Shown piece by piece: positions 28,266-38,285 of a stretch of DNA of 64,000 nt. The stretch is from Ancylobacter rudongensis (GTDB lineage Bacteria > Pseudomonadota > Alphaproteobacteria > Rhizobiales > Xanthobacteraceae), in the NCBI RefSeq assembly GCF_900100155.1, contig NZ_FMTP01000002.1:558001-622000 (forward strand), written 5' to 3'. The notes under the pieces were generated by a model, which saw only the letters and a program-made list of their open reading frames with translations, was not told the DNA's origin and did not search any database. How positions within the stretch are numbered: position 1 is the first letter of the stretch; each line of letters begins with the position of its first letter. A program made the position numbers and the translations under genes.

Positions 28266-28422
28266 TTGGGGTGAGGGGGCCGCCTGTTGCGCCGGGCCCG
28301 CCCGCTCCCCTTACCCGCCGCTGCGCGGCGACCTCTCCCCCACGGGGAGAGCTAAAGAAATCTCGGCCGCCAGACAGGCCTGCCGCCTGCCGTCATCCCG
28401 GCCAAGCGAAGCCCGGCGCCGC

Positions 28423-29031
28423 TCAGCGCTTCATCGCCCCTTCGGCGATGCCCATCACCGCCGCCGCGATGGCGTCCACCTGCGCCGTCAGCGGGCCGCG
28501 CAGCCGGCCATAGAGCGCGAACACCGCCGGCTGCACCACGCAGCCCAGCGCCATGGCGCTGGCGAGCGCGGTGCGTTCGGGCGGCACGCCGGCGCCGCGC
28601 AGCAAGTGCGCCACCGCCTCCACCACATTGGCCTCCGGCGCGTCCGGCACCAGGCCCAGATGCTCGTGCTGGTGGATGAGCAGATAGGCGAACAGCGCCG
28701 GCTCGGCATCAAACAGCCCGCAGGCCAGCCCCACCACCGCCCGCAGCTTTGCCCGCAGTTCCGGCTCGTCGGCGTCGATGGCGCAGATCTCGGCCGCCAG
28801 CGCCCCGTAGCGGGTGAGGTAGAGCACCCGCGCCAGTTCCTCCTTCGAGGCGAAATGCCGGTAGAGCGCGCCCTCGCTCACCCCCACGCCCAGCGCGATG
28901 TCGCGCACCGAGGTGCCGGCCACGCCCTTCTGCGCGAACAGCTCCAGCGCCACCGCCTCGATGCGCGCGCGCGTGTCCGCGCCATCGCGGCCGCGACGGG
29001 CCGGCGCGGCGGGACGCGGGGCCGAACTCAT
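28423..29031 (-). CDS. TetR/AcrR family transcriptional regulator
   Basis: 202-residue repressor with a TetR helix-turn-helix at about residues 20-65 (ALELFAQKGVAGTSVRDIA, then GVSEGALYRHFASKEEL) and a helical ligand-binding domain. Its start overlaps the end of the aas gene by 4 bp (ATGA), so it is the last gene of that operon. A near-palindromic TetR-type operator in front of aas (32460-32479) suggests it represses its own operon, probably in response to fatty acids or acyl chains, given the target gene. The ligand is inference. Confidence 0.9.
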   Translation of the reverse strand: MSSAPRPAAPARRGRDGADTRARIEAVALELFAQKGVAGTSVRDIALGVGVSEGALYRHFASKEELARVLYLTRYGALAAEICAIDADEPELRAKLRAVVGLACGLFDAEPALFAYLLIHQHEHLGLVPDAPEANVVEAVAHLLRGAGVPPERTALASAMALGCVVQPAVFALYGRLRGPLTAQVDAIAAAVMGIAEGAMKR

Positions 29032-32000
29032 GCCCCCTCTCCCGCGCCGCCGCCGCGCGCGGCCAGCATTTCCAGCGCGATGGTGCGCGCCTTGGTGAAG
29101 TCGACCTTGCCCGAGCCGAGCAGCGGCAGCTCGTCCATGCGCAGGATCTCGGCCGGGACCATCAGCTCGGTCACGCCGCGCTCGCGGACATGGGCCTGCA
29201 GGGCGGCGCGGGCGAGGTCGGGGGCCGTGGTCATCAGGATGATGCGCTCGCCACGCCGCGCATCCGGCACCGCCACCGCGACATGCTCGGCATCGGGCCG
29301 CAGCGCCGCGACCATGGCGTCGATGGCGGCCAGCGAGATCATCTCGCCGGCGATCTTGGCGAAGCGCTTCACCCGGCCGCGAATGGCGACGAAGCCCTCC
29401 TCATCGAAGGTGACGATGTCGCCGGTGTCGTACCAGCCCATTTCAGGCGCCTCGATCACGCCGGGCTTCTCGGCGCGGAGATAGCCGAGCATGACGTTCG
29501 GCCCGCGCACCTGCAGCCGGCCGCCCTCCTCAATGCCGGCCATGGTCTCCAGCCGGTGGTGGACGCCCGGCACCATCCGCCCCACCGTGCCGACGCGGTT
29601 GAACATCGGCGTGTTCACCGCCAGCACCGGCGCGCATTCGGTGACGCCGTAGCCCTCCAGGATGCGGTGGCCGAACTTCTCCATCCACACCCGGCGCGTC
29701 TCTGCCTTCACCGGCTCGGCCCCCGCCACCACGAAGCGCAGCGAGCGGAAATCATAGGGGTTGGCGGTGCGGGCATAGCCCATGAGGAAGGTGTCGGTGC
29801 CGACAATGGCGGTGGCGTTCGTCGCGTAGACCAGCTCCGGGATGATCCGGTAGTGCAGCGGCGAGGGGTAGAGATAGGTCTTCAGCCCCGACACCATTGG
29901 CAGCACCAGCCCGCCGGTGAGGCCGAAGGAATGGAAAAACGGGCAGCACGTTGAACATGATGTCGGCGGGCGAGAAGTCGATCCGCGCCGCCACCTGCGC
30001 CACATTGGTCAGGATATTGCGGTGGGAGAGCACCACGCCCTTGGGCGTGCCTTCCGAGCCCGAGGTGAATAGCACGAAGGCCGGATCGTCGGGATCGGCG
30101 GGCTTCGGCGCCGGCAGCGGCAGCATCGCCCTTATCTTGTCCGGCGTGGTGACGGAGGCGCGGATATCCTCGCTCATCAGCACCCGCACATGTTTTTCGA
30201 GCTCGGCCACCTCCGCCTCCAGCCGCGCCTTCTCGACGAAGGCGCGCGAGGCGACCACCAGCTTCACCTCCGCCGCCTTGCAGGCGAGGACGAGATTGGT
30301 CGCCCCGGCGGTGTAGTTCAGCATGACCGGCACGCGGCCATGGCGGCAGAGGCCCAGCAGCACCACGGCGATGCCGGCGGCGTTGGGCAGCAGCACGCCG
30401 ACCTTCTCGCCCGGCGCGGTTTCCTTCGCCAGCTTGTCGCCGAGGATCTTCGCCCCGAGCAGCAGCTTGCGGTAGGACAGGATGGTGCCGAGCGGGTCCT
30501 CCAGCACGATGCGCTTCATGCCGAGCCGCACCGCCGCGTCTTCCACCGCCTGATAGACGGTGACGTTGGTGTGGCTGGTCTCGAAGACGAGATCGCTCAT
30601 CACGTCATAGAGCGCCGCCCCGGCCGCGCGCCGGCGCTTGCGGCCGAACAGCTCCTTGTCGACCTTGAGCTTGCGCGGCGGCAGGATGGTGACGCGCACC
30701 TTGGGGAACAGCCGCTTGCGGGTCTGGTGGCCGTCGAGGCGGGAGAAATAGGTCTGCTCCAGCCCCTCGATCCGCACCGGCACCACGGAGGCGTCCGCCT
30801 TGTCGGCGATCAGCGCCGAGCCGTCATAGATCTTCATGATCGAGCCGGTGACGGTGATCCGCCCCTCGGGAAAGATCACCAATTGCTCGCCCTGCTGTAC
30901 CTGGCGGATCAGGTCGCGGGTCGCCATCGGCTTGGTCGGGTCGAGCGGGAAGGCGCGCACCAGCTTGAGGAACGGCTTCACCCACCAGGCCTCCGCTATG
31001 GCGCGGTCGACGGCGAAGACGGGATCATTGTCGAGCAGCGCCATGATGAGCGGCGCGTCGAGGAAGCTGACATGGTTGATGGCGATCACCGAGCCGGGGC
31101 CGGCGGCCTTCAGATGCTCGGCTCCCGTCACCTCGACCCGGAACAGCACCCGGAACACCAGCTTGATCAGGTCGCGCAGCACCTGGCCCTGGAAGGCCCG
31201 GCCGGCGAGCACCGCCACCAGCAAGGTCGACGCGCCGATCAGCCCCAGCAGCGCGGGAGCGCCGAAGCCGGCGAATTGCAGCCCGGCGACGACCACCGCG
31301 CCGGCCACCATGAAGGCGGCGTTCAGCACATTATTGCCGGCGATCACCCGGGCGCGGCGGTCCTCGTCGGCGGCCGCCTGCACGAAGGCGAAGGTCGGCA
31401 CCACGAAGGCGCCGCCGGCGGCGGCGAGGCCGATCAGCCCGATGGCGGCATGCACGCCCGGGCCGGAGGTGAGGAAGTCGTACCAGCCGATCGGCTGCGT
31501 GGCCGGCGTCAGCGACGCCATCATGAAGGCGAGGTCGAGGGCGAAGACGCCCATCAGCAGGCCGGCGGCCGGCACCAGCGCCATCAATATGTGCCCTTCC
31601 GACAGCTTGGCGGCCAGGGTCGAGCCGATGGCGACGCCGATGGTGAACAGCACCAGGAACAGCGTGACCACGCTTTCCACCCCGCCGACATTCTCCTTCA
31701 CCAGCGTCGGCAGCAGCGAGAGCACCACCGCGCCGACCAGCCAGAACCAGGAGACGATCAGCGCCCCGCGCCAGATCGGCTTCTCGGCACGGATATCGGC
31801 CAGCAGCGTCATCGTGCTGCGCCAGATATTGCGGTCGATCTTGAGGTCGGGCGCGCCCGGCAGGGTGCGCGGAATGCCCCGCGCCGACAGCCAGGCGATC
31901 ACCGCCAGCACGAAGGTGAAGCCGGCCACCGCCCATTCCCCGGTATGGGTGAAGGCCAGCGCCCCGCCCACCGTGCCGCCGAGAATGGCGGCAAACGTCG

Positions 32001-32439
32001 CCATCTCGATCAGCGCATTGCCGGAGACCAGTTCGTCCTTGGTGAGGTGGTCGGGCAGGATGCCGTATTTCACCGGGCCGAACAGCGCGCTCAGCGTGCC
32101 CATCAGGAACAGGCCGACGAACAGCAGCGGGATCGACTGGATGACGAAGCCGGCGCTGGCGATCAGCACGATCCAGATTTCGGCGAACTTCACCCGCCGG
32201 GCGATCAGCGACTTGTCGTAGCGGTCGGCCAGCTGGCCGCCGAGCGAGGAGAACAGGAAGAAGGGCAGGATGAAGATGCCGCCCGCCAGCGTCACCAGCG
32301 CGCCGCCATTCACATGGGCGATGCCGTAAAGGATCAGCAGCGCCATCGCGTTCTTCACGAAATTGTCGTTGAAGGCCGCGAAAAACTGGCACCAGAACAG
32401 CGGCGCGAACCGCCGGGCCGTCATCAGCCGTGTGAACAT
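29028..32439 (-). pseudogene. aas: Acyl-ACP-phospholipid acyltransferase/acyl-ACP synthetase (Aas-like), interrupted by a single-base frameshift
   Basis: A three-domain protein of about 1,137 residues: a lysophospholipid-flippase-type MFS domain (1-415), a PlsC acyltransferase (NHVSFLD at 455-461, FPEGR at 524-528), and an AMP-forming acyl-ACP synthetase (TSGSEGTPKG at 792-801). It would re-acylate lysophospholipids at the inner membrane. The frame breaks at a run of five A on the plus strand (29935-29939); one base fewer restores VLPVFHSFGLTGG and the rest of the synthetase to 29028. As given, the product would end at 29752 with a garbled tail. A sequencing error in the homopolymer is as likely as a real mutation, since both sides are otherwise intact. 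Confidence 0.85.
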
Positions 32440-32459
32440 GCTCGATCCCTCACCGCATT

Positions 32460-32479
32460 GTCAGTGAGCGATCACTTAC
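32460..32479. promoter_or_regulatory. TetR-type operator upstream of aas
   Basis: Imperfect 20-bp palindrome GTnAGTGA-gcga-TCACTnAC, 21 bp before the aas start codon. Half sites AGTGA/TCACT are typical of TetR-family operators. A TTGACG -35-like hexamer lies just upstream on the minus strand (32495-32500). The TetR gene at the end of the same operon is the obvious partner. Confidence 0.65.
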
Positions 32480-32523
32480 ATAAAGCCGCAGAGGCGTCAA
32501 CCTGCCTTCCGCCGCGTCCTAAA

Positions 32524-33681
32524 TCACAGAAGCGTGCCCGCCAGCGCCGCCAGCAGCAGCGCGCCGTCATGCACGCCGAGTTGCAGCCGGGAGGGCGCGC
32601 CGGCGCCATGCAGCATCAGGGTGGTGCCGAGGCTCGCCAGCGCCCAGCCGGCCCCCACGGCGAGGAAGGCGAGGGAAATCGTCACCGCGTCATCGGCCAG
32701 CGTCACCATCAGCGCCGCGCCGATGCAGAGCGCGAGCGCCAGCAGCGCCAGCGGCGCCGCGCCGATCCACCGCGCCAGCACGCCGCCCGCCAGCGCCGGC
32801 GCGTACATCGCCACCACATGCCAGGCGACCACGCCCGAAATCAGCGGCACCCCGACGCCGCAGCCGGCGAGCGACAGCGGCGCGCCGGCCATGGCGGAGG
32901 TCATCGCCCCCCAGGCCAGCGCCCCCAGGAGGGTCGGCAGCGCGAGCGCCCGCCACGCCAGCGGCGCGGGGCGGTCCGCCGGTTCCGCCGTCGCCATCGC
33001 CTCGACGGTGAGCTCGGCATGGGAAAAGCGCGCCTCCGGCAGCGACACGGCAAAGCCCAGCGCCCCGAGCTGCGCCACCGCCGCGAGGATCAGCGTGCCG
33101 GCGAAGGTGTAGGGTGTGAACGCCGCTTCCGCCGCCCCGGCCAGCAGCGGGCCGGCAAGACCCGCCAGCGCCCCGGCCCCGAGGAGCCGCGCCACCACGC
33201 CCGCCCGCAGTCCCGCGGCGGTACCGAAGGCCGCCGCGTGGCGGTAGAACATGCCGAAGCCCTGCGCCGCGCCCAGCCACGCCGCGCCCAGCACCAGCAT
33301 CGGAAAGGCGCCGAGCATCAGCGCATAGGCCGCCATCAGCCCGCCGGCGACGCCGAGGCTGGCGCCGAGCGCGAAGGCGGCGCGCCGGCCGAACGTATCG
33401 AGCAGGATGCTGGCGGGCAGGCTGGCCAGCGCCGCGCCGAGCAGCAGCGCGGCCAGCGGCAGCGCGGCAAGTTCCGGGCGCGGGGCCAGCATGGCGCCGG
33501 CCAGCGGCAGCGCGCCCAGCGTCAGCGCCTGCGCCAGCACCACAAGGGCGAAGCCGCCGGACAGCCGGCCGATGCCGAGCGCGCGGCGCAGCGCCCGCGG
33601 CGAATCCTCCGGGCAGGCGCAGCCGAGCCGGCCGGCGCGGGCGGCTTCCGCCTCGGCGTCGAAAGTGGCGCTCGCGCTCAT
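32524..33681 (-). CDS. ccoA: CcoA-like MFS copper importer for cbb3 oxidase assembly
   Basis: 385-residue major facilitator with about twelve helices. In the seventh and eighth helices it has M260xxxM264 and H288xxxM292. The 28-residue distance between the two motifs equals that of the M233xxxM237 and H261xxxM265 copper-binding pairs of Rhodobacter capsulatus CcoA, which imports copper for the CuB centre of cbb3 oxidase. A CxC (residues 21 and 23) in the cytoplasmic N-terminal extension is a further soft-metal motif. The start overlaps the ccoS stop by 4 bp, so it is translationally coupled to the oxidase assembly genes. The role is inferred from motif plus context. Confidence 0.82.
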   Translation of the reverse strand: MSASATFDAEAEAARAGRLGCACPEDSPRALRRALGIGRLSGGFALVVLAQALTLGALPLAGAMLAPRPELAALPLAALLLGAALASLPASILLDTFGRRAAFALGASLGVAGGLMAAYALMLGAFPMLVLGAAWLGAAQGFGMFYRHAAAFGTAAGLRAGVVARLLGAGALAGLAGPLLAGAAEAAFTPYTFAGTLILAAVAQLGALGFAVSLPEARFSHAELTVEAMATAEPADRPAPLAWRALALPTLLGALAWGAMTSAMAGAPLSLAGCGVGVPLISGVVAWHVVAMYAPALAGGVLARWIGAAPLALLALALCIGAALMVTLADDAVTISLAFLAVGAGWALASLGTTLMLHGAGAPSRLQLGVHDGALLLAALAGTLL

Positions 33682-33878
33682 GCCCGCGGCTCGCCGGTCA
33701 GGGCGTTGCGGTCCGGGCGCGCAGGCGCGGTCTCGCGCAGATCGTCATCGGAGAGCACGCGCACCGCTGCGCCCTCGATATCGTCATACTGGCCGCTGCG
33801 CAGCGACCAGAGAAAGGCCACCAGCCCGAGCAGGCCGAGGCTCAGCGCCGCCGGCACCAGATAAAGAAGCACGCTCAT
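33678..33878 (-). CDS. ccoS: cbb3-type cytochrome oxidase assembly protein CcoS
   Basis: 66-residue inner-membrane protein with one N-terminal helix (residues 4-26) and the family signature FLWSLRSGQYDDIEGAA. CcoS is needed for insertion of haem b and CuB into the catalytic subunit of cbb3 oxidase. It overlaps ccoI by 4 bp upstream and the CcoA-like gene by 4 bp downstream, so the three are translated as a coupled set. Confidence 0.95.
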   Translation of the reverse strand: MSVLLYLVPAALSLGLLGLVAFLWSLRSGQYDDIEGAAVRVLSDDDLRETAPARPDRNALTGEPRA

Positions 33879-36196
33879 GCCGCCACCCTCCCGCCTTGCC
33901 GCGCGCCCCGCGCCTTCACGCCTGCCGGTGCAGCGGTGGCGTCCATTTGCGTGCCGCCCGCGCCGCCGCCCTGCCGCGCCCGCAGCGCATTGAGGGTGAC
34001 GATGATGGAGGAACCCGACATGGCCAGCGCCGCCACCAGCGGGGTGACGTAGCCGGCCACCGCCAGCGGCACGGCGATGAGGTTGTAGATCACCGCGATC
34101 ATCAGATTCTGCCGCATCAGGTGCCGCGCCTGCCGCGCCACGTTCAGCGCGGCGGCGACGGGGGCCAGCTTCTCGCCGAGGAACACCGCGTCGGCCTGCG
34201 CCCGCGTCACGTCGGCGGCGCTGATCGGCGAGAGCGAGACATGGGCGCTGGCGAGCGAGGGCGCGTCATTGATGCCGTCGCCCACCATCAGCACGCCGTG
34301 CCCCTTGGCATCGAGGCTCTCCAGCACGGCGATCTTGTCGCCCGGCCGCATCTGCGCCCACCACTCCTTGATGCCGAGCTGCGCCGCCACCGGCGCCACC
34401 GCCGCGCGGCGGTCGCCCGAGAGCAGCACGACCTTGAGCCCGGCGTCGCGCAGTTCGCCGATCACCGCGCGCGCATCGCTGCGCAGCGCCTGCCGGATTT
34501 CGAGCACGGCGCAGGCCTCGCCGAGGCGCACCGCGACCAGCGAGGCATCGGGAGCCGCCTCGGCCCGCGCCGTCGCCAGCGCCTCGCAGCCGCAAAAGGC
34601 CGGGCTGCCGAGCCGCGCCGACACGCCGTCGATCTCGGCCTCGACGCCGGCGCCCGGCACTTCGCGCACGTTGTCGAGCGGGCGCGCCTGCGGGTGCGCG
34701 GCGGCGATTGCCCGCGCCAGCGGATGGGTGCTGGCCAGCGCCAGCCGCGCCGCCACCGCCAGCAGCGGCGCCGGCACGGCAGAGGTGTCGGAGAGGCTGG
34801 GCTCGGGCAGGGTAAGCGTGCCTGTTTTGTCGAAGGCGACGGTGTCGATCTCGGCCAGCCGCTCGAAAGTGTCGCCGGAATTAATGAGAACGCCGGCCCG
34901 CATCAGCGTGCCGGCCGCCACCACCTGCACCGCCGGCACGGCCAGCGCCAGCGCGCAGGGGCAGGTGATGATGAGCACCGCGACCGCGATCAGCACCGCC
35001 TGGTGCAGCGAGGCGCCGGCGATCAGCCAGCCGACCAGCGCCAGCAGCGCCGTGGTGTGCACCATCGGCGCGTAGAGCCGGGCGGCGCGATCGGCGAGGC
35101 GGATATAACGCCCGCGCGCGGTCGAGGCCTTGTCGAGCAGGCGCTCGATCTCGTCAAGGAAGGTGTCCTCGCCCGCCGCCGTGGTGCGCAGCCGCAGCAC
35201 GCCGTCATGAATGAGGCTGCCGGCATGCACCATGCCGCCGACGCCGACCGCGCGCGGCAGCGTTTCGCCCGTCACCAGGCTCTCATCCACCGCGGCGGTG
35301 CCCGACAGCACGATGCCGTCCACCGGGGCGCGCTCGCCCGCCCGCAGCATCACCTCGTCGCCCGGCTTCACCGCCGCGGCGGGCACGGTGACGAGCCGTC
35401 CATCCGGCTCAATGCGGTTGGCCGACACCGCCTTCAGCGCCGCGAGATTGCCCGCCTCCGCCCGGGTGCGCCGGCGCATGGCGTGGTCGAGATAGCGGCC
35501 GGCAAGCAGGAAGAACAGCAGCATGACCGCCGAATCGAAATAGGCGTGCTCGGCATGGTGCAGCGTCTCGAACACCGAGACACTGAGCGCCAGCAGCACG
35601 CCGAGCGTGATCGGCACGTCCATGTTGAGCGAGCGCGCCTTCAGCGCCCGCAGCGCGCTCTGGAAGAAGGGCTGGCCGGCATAGGCGGCGGCGGGCAGCG
35701 CGATCAGGGCGGAGAGCCAGTGGAAGAAGTCGCGCGTCTCCGGGGTGATGTCGGTGACATTGCCCGACCACACAGACACCGAGAGCAGCATGATGTTCAT
35801 CGCCGCGAAGCCGGCGACGCCGAGGCAGCGCAGCAGATGGCGCGCGGTGGCGTTGTCGATCTCCTCCAGCCGGTCGGCCTCGAATGGCCAGGCGCGATAG
35901 CCCGCCTTCGCCAGCGCCTCCAGCACCCGCGCCGGGGCGGGTTCGGCCTGCGCGTCCCAGCCGATGGTGAGGCGGTGGGTGGTGTAGTTCAGCCGCGCCC
36001 GGGCGATGCCGGGCAGCGCCTCGCAGCCATCCTCGATTTCGTCGATGCAGGCGGCGCAGTCGATGCCCTCGACGGCGAAGGCCATCTCCGCCTGCCCGCT
36101 CGGGTCGCGGCGCAGGAACAGCGAATAGTCCTGCGCCACCGGCGCGGCGGCGGCCGGGGCCGCCGTCGCCGGGAAGGGAAGGACCTGGGTGCCCAT
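33875..36196 (-). CDS. ccoI: Copper-exporting P1B-type ATPase CcoI (FixI)
   Basis: 773-residue heavy-metal P-type ATPase that moves copper across the inner membrane for cbb3 oxidase biogenesis. The N-terminal metal-binding domain has CAAC (47-50); the transmembrane CPC is at 412-414, the phosphorylation site DKTGT at 456-460 and the hinge GDGIND in the C-terminal third. The histidine-proline SHPL-like segment TSTHPLARA is also present. It lies between ccoH and ccoS in a complete ccoGHIS assembly operon, which distinguishes it from a general CopA detoxification pump. Confidence 0.95.
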   Translation of the reverse strand: MGTQVLPFPATAAPAAAAPVAQDYSLFLRRDPSGQAEMAFAVEGIDCAACIDEIEDGCEALPGIARARLNYTTHRLTIGWDAQAEPAPARVLEALAKAGYRAWPFEADRLEEIDNATARHLLRCLGVAGFAAMNIMLLSVSVWSGNVTDITPETRDFFHWLSALIALPAAAYAGQPFFQSALRALKARSLNMDVPITLGVLLALSVSVFETLHHAEHAYFDSAVMLLFFLLAGRYLDHAMRRRTRAEAGNLAALKAVSANRIEPDGRLVTVPAAAVKPGDEVMLRAGERAPVDGIVLSGTAAVDESLVTGETLPRAVGVGGMVHAGSLIHDGVLRLRTTAAGEDTFLDEIERLLDKASTARGRYIRLADRAARLYAPMVHTTALLALVGWLIAGASLHQAVLIAVAVLIITCPCALALAVPAVQVVAAGTLMRAGVLINSGDTFERLAEIDTVAFDKTGTLTLPEPSLSDTSAVPAPLLAVAARLALASTHPLARAIAAAHPQARPLDNVREVPGAGVEAEIDGVSARLGSPAFCGCEALATARAEAAPDASLVAVRLGEACAVLEIRQALRSDARAVIGELRDAGLKVVLLSGDRRAAVAPVAAQLGIKEWWAQMRPGDKIAVLESLDAKGHGVLMVGDGINDAPSLASAHVSLSPISAADVTRAQADAVFLGEKLAPVAAALNVARQARHLMRQNLMIAVIYNLIAVPLAVAGYVTPLVAALAMSGSSIIVTLNALRARQGGGAGGTQMDATAAPAGVKARGARQGGRVAA

Positions 36197-36212
36197 GCGG
36201 TGTCTCCCGCCG

Positions 36213-36710
36213 CTACCGGATGATGACGCGGTTGGTGGAGCGGAACATCCGCTCGCCCTCGCGGGAAAGCTCGATCACCAGCTCCCATTGCCCGGAGGCC
36301 ACCGTGTCGGTGGCGCGCCACTGGCCCGCGCTCACCCGCACCGGGTCGAGGGCGACGTCGAGCCGGCGATTGGTCGGGTGCTGCAGCGTCGCCGCCAGGG
36401 CGACATCGGTCAGCGGGTTGCCGTCGGCATCGCGCGCCGCGACATCGAGTCGGCCGGGCTCGATATGCGCATCCACCTGCCAGTGGCGGGCATCCTGCGC
36501 CGCCGCCGCCTCGCTCTCGGCCCGGAAGGCGAGGCCCGCCTTGTAGGAGCTTTCCGTCTCCAGCCCGCCGAAGCTCGTCACCGCCGCCCGCACGAGGAAG
36601 AAATTGGCGGTGAAGACGATACCGAAGAAGCCGATGAAGCAGGCCAACACGGTCCGGCCGGTGATCGGCCGGCCCTTGCCTTCATCAGATGCGTTGCGGC
36701 GCGCGGCCAT
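36213..36710 (-). CDS. ccoH: FixH/CcoH family cbb3 assembly protein
   Basis: 165-residue membrane-anchored protein with a short cytoplasmic start, one helix (about 20-42, VLACFIGFFGIVFTANFF) and a periplasmic beta-sandwich domain. The family pattern TANFFLVRAAVTSFGGLETESSYKAG is clear. CcoH interacts with CcoN and CcoP during assembly of the oxidase. It sits 20 bp after ccoG and 16 bp before ccoI, in the usual order. Confidence 0.94.
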   Translation of the reverse strand: MAARRNASDEGKGRPITGRTVLACFIGFFGIVFTANFFLVRAAVTSFGGLETESSYKAGLAFRAESEAAAAQDARHWQVDAHIEPGRLDVAARDADGNPLTDVALAATLQHPTNRRLDVALDPVRVSAGQWRATDTVASGQWELVIELSREGERMFRSTNRVIIR

Positions 36711-36730
36711 GGTCGTCCTCCGGTTCGGTC

Positions 36731-38197
36731 TCAGGGGCCCTTGAAATGGTCGGGAGCGGTCGTGGTCTCGCCGCCGATCACGTCGGTGACGGAGAAGGTG
36801 ACCGGCAGCGAGGCATTGGCCGGCAGCTTGGCGGAGGTGGAGACCAGCGCCCGCAGCTCATAGGTCTGGTCTGGGCCGACCTCGACCACGGGATGGCCGT
36901 TCTCGGTCTCGGAAATGCCGCCCACCACTTCCAGCCGCGCCTCCGGAACGCCCTCCACCGCGATGGCGAAGCGGCGCGGCAGCGACTGCTTGTTGACGAT
37001 GCGCAGCGTGTAGGCATTGCGCAGCGACCCGTCGGAGAGCCGCACGAACAGCGGGTTGCGGTCATGGATGACAGAGACGCCTTCCGAGCCGCGCATCGCC
37101 AGCGTCGCCACCATGATGCCGCCGACGATGACGATCAGCCCGGCATAGAGCAGGGTGCGGGCGCGGAACACCTTCGCCACCGGCGCCAGCCCCTGCTGGC
37201 GGCGCTGGATGTTCATCTCGGTGTCGTAGGCGATGAGGCCCGTGGGCCGGCCGACCTTGTTCATCACCGTGTCGCAGGCATCGATGCACAGGCCGCACTG
37301 GATGCAGGCGAGCTGGCTGCCGAGCCGGATATCGACCCCGGTCGGGCAGGCGGCGACGCATTGCTTGCAGTCGATGCAGTCGCCCGAGGGCACGCCGGCG
37401 GCGCGCAGCGCCTCGCTCTTCTTGAACGAGCCGCGCGGCTCGCCGCGATCATAGCGATAGGTGACGTTGTAGGCGTATTCGTCGGTGAGCGCCGCCTGGA
37501 TGCGCGGCCAGGGGCACATATAGGTGCACACCTGCTCGCGCATGTGGCCGGCCAGCACATAGGTGGTGAAGGTGAGGATAGCGATCCAGAGATAAGCGAC
37601 CAGCGGCGCCGTGCCGGTGAAGAGCTGCCAGACCAGCGTCGGCGCATCGGCGAAATAGAGCACCCAGGCGCCGCCCGTCCACCACGCCACCATCAGCCAC
37701 AGCGTGTGCTTGGCCACCGCCTCGAAAGCGCGCTGGCTGCGCGAGGCGGTCTTCAGCTTCTCGCGCCGCTCGCGCGGGTCGCCCTCGACCATGCGCTCGA
37801 TCGCCTGGAACAGGTCTGTCCACACGGTCTGCGGGCAGAGATAGCCGCACCAGAGCCGCCCGGCGACCGCGTTCATCAGGAACAGCACCAGCGCGGCAAG
37901 GATCAGCAGGCCGGTGACGTAGTAGATTTCCTGCGGCCAGATCTCGATGAAGAAGAAATAGAACCGCCCATTGGCGAGATCGACCAGGACCGCCTGCGAG
38001 GGGGCGTTGGGCCCGCGGTCCCAGCGCAGGAAGGGCAGCAGATAGTAGATGCCCAGCGTGACGATGAGCAGGGCCCATTTGATCCGGCGGAAGGTGCCAT
38101 GCACAGCGATCGGGTAGATCTTGCGCCGTGCCTCGTAAAGCGGGGCGTCGTCGTCGCCCGGCTCTTCCAGCTTTTCCACCTTGATCGCCATGTTCAT
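36731..38197 (-). CDS. ccoG: cbb3 oxidase accessory iron-sulfur protein CcoG (FixG)
   Basis: 488-residue polytopic membrane protein with two [4Fe-4S] ferredoxin-like clusters: CIDCKQCVAACP near residue 270 and CIQCGLCIDACD near 290. Five or so helices precede and follow, and the C-terminal third is an Ig-like periplasmic domain. CcoG (RdxA) has been linked to reduction of copper during cbb3 biogenesis. It begins 154 bp after ccoP; a strong hairpin in that gap likely separates oxidase-subunit expression from assembly-gene expression. Confidence 0.95.
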   Translation of the reverse strand: MNMAIKVEKLEEPGDDDAPLYEARRKIYPIAVHGTFRRIKWALLIVTLGIYYLLPFLRWDRGPNAPSQAVLVDLANGRFYFFFIEIWPQEIYYVTGLLILAALVLFLMNAVAGRLWCGYLCPQTVWTDLFQAIERMVEGDPRERREKLKTASRSQRAFEAVAKHTLWLMVAWWTGGAWVLYFADAPTLVWQLFTGTAPLVAYLWIAILTFTTYVLAGHMREQVCTYMCPWPRIQAALTDEYAYNVTYRYDRGEPRGSFKKSEALRAAGVPSGDCIDCKQCVAACPTGVDIRLGSQLACIQCGLCIDACDTVMNKVGRPTGLIAYDTEMNIQRRQQGLAPVAKVFRARTLLYAGLIVIVGGIMVATLAMRGSEGVSVIHDRNPLFVRLSDGSLRNAYTLRIVNKQSLPRRFAIAVEGVPEARLEVVGGISETENGHPVVEVGPDQTYELRALVSTSAKLPANASLPVTFSVTDVIGGETTTAPDHFKGP

Positions 38198-38285
38198 GTC
38201 GGTCCCCGAAACGGTACGCGCCTGCGTGGAGGTTTTCTAAACCCGCCGGTCGCGGCCGTTGATCCGGGGCTTGCCGGGCGGAAAA

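Noticed and set aside
30190-33864. Open frame of more than 1,200 codons on the plus strand, opposite aas and the cco genes
   Set aside because: GC-rich DNA often leaves the antisense frame open. The translation is rich in His, Arg, Gly and Gln, matches nothing, and lies opposite recognised genes.
33407-36223. Open frame of about 940 codons on the plus strand opposite ccoI
   Set aside because: Antisense artefact of the GC-rich third codon positions of ccoI; no family pattern and no ribosome-binding site.
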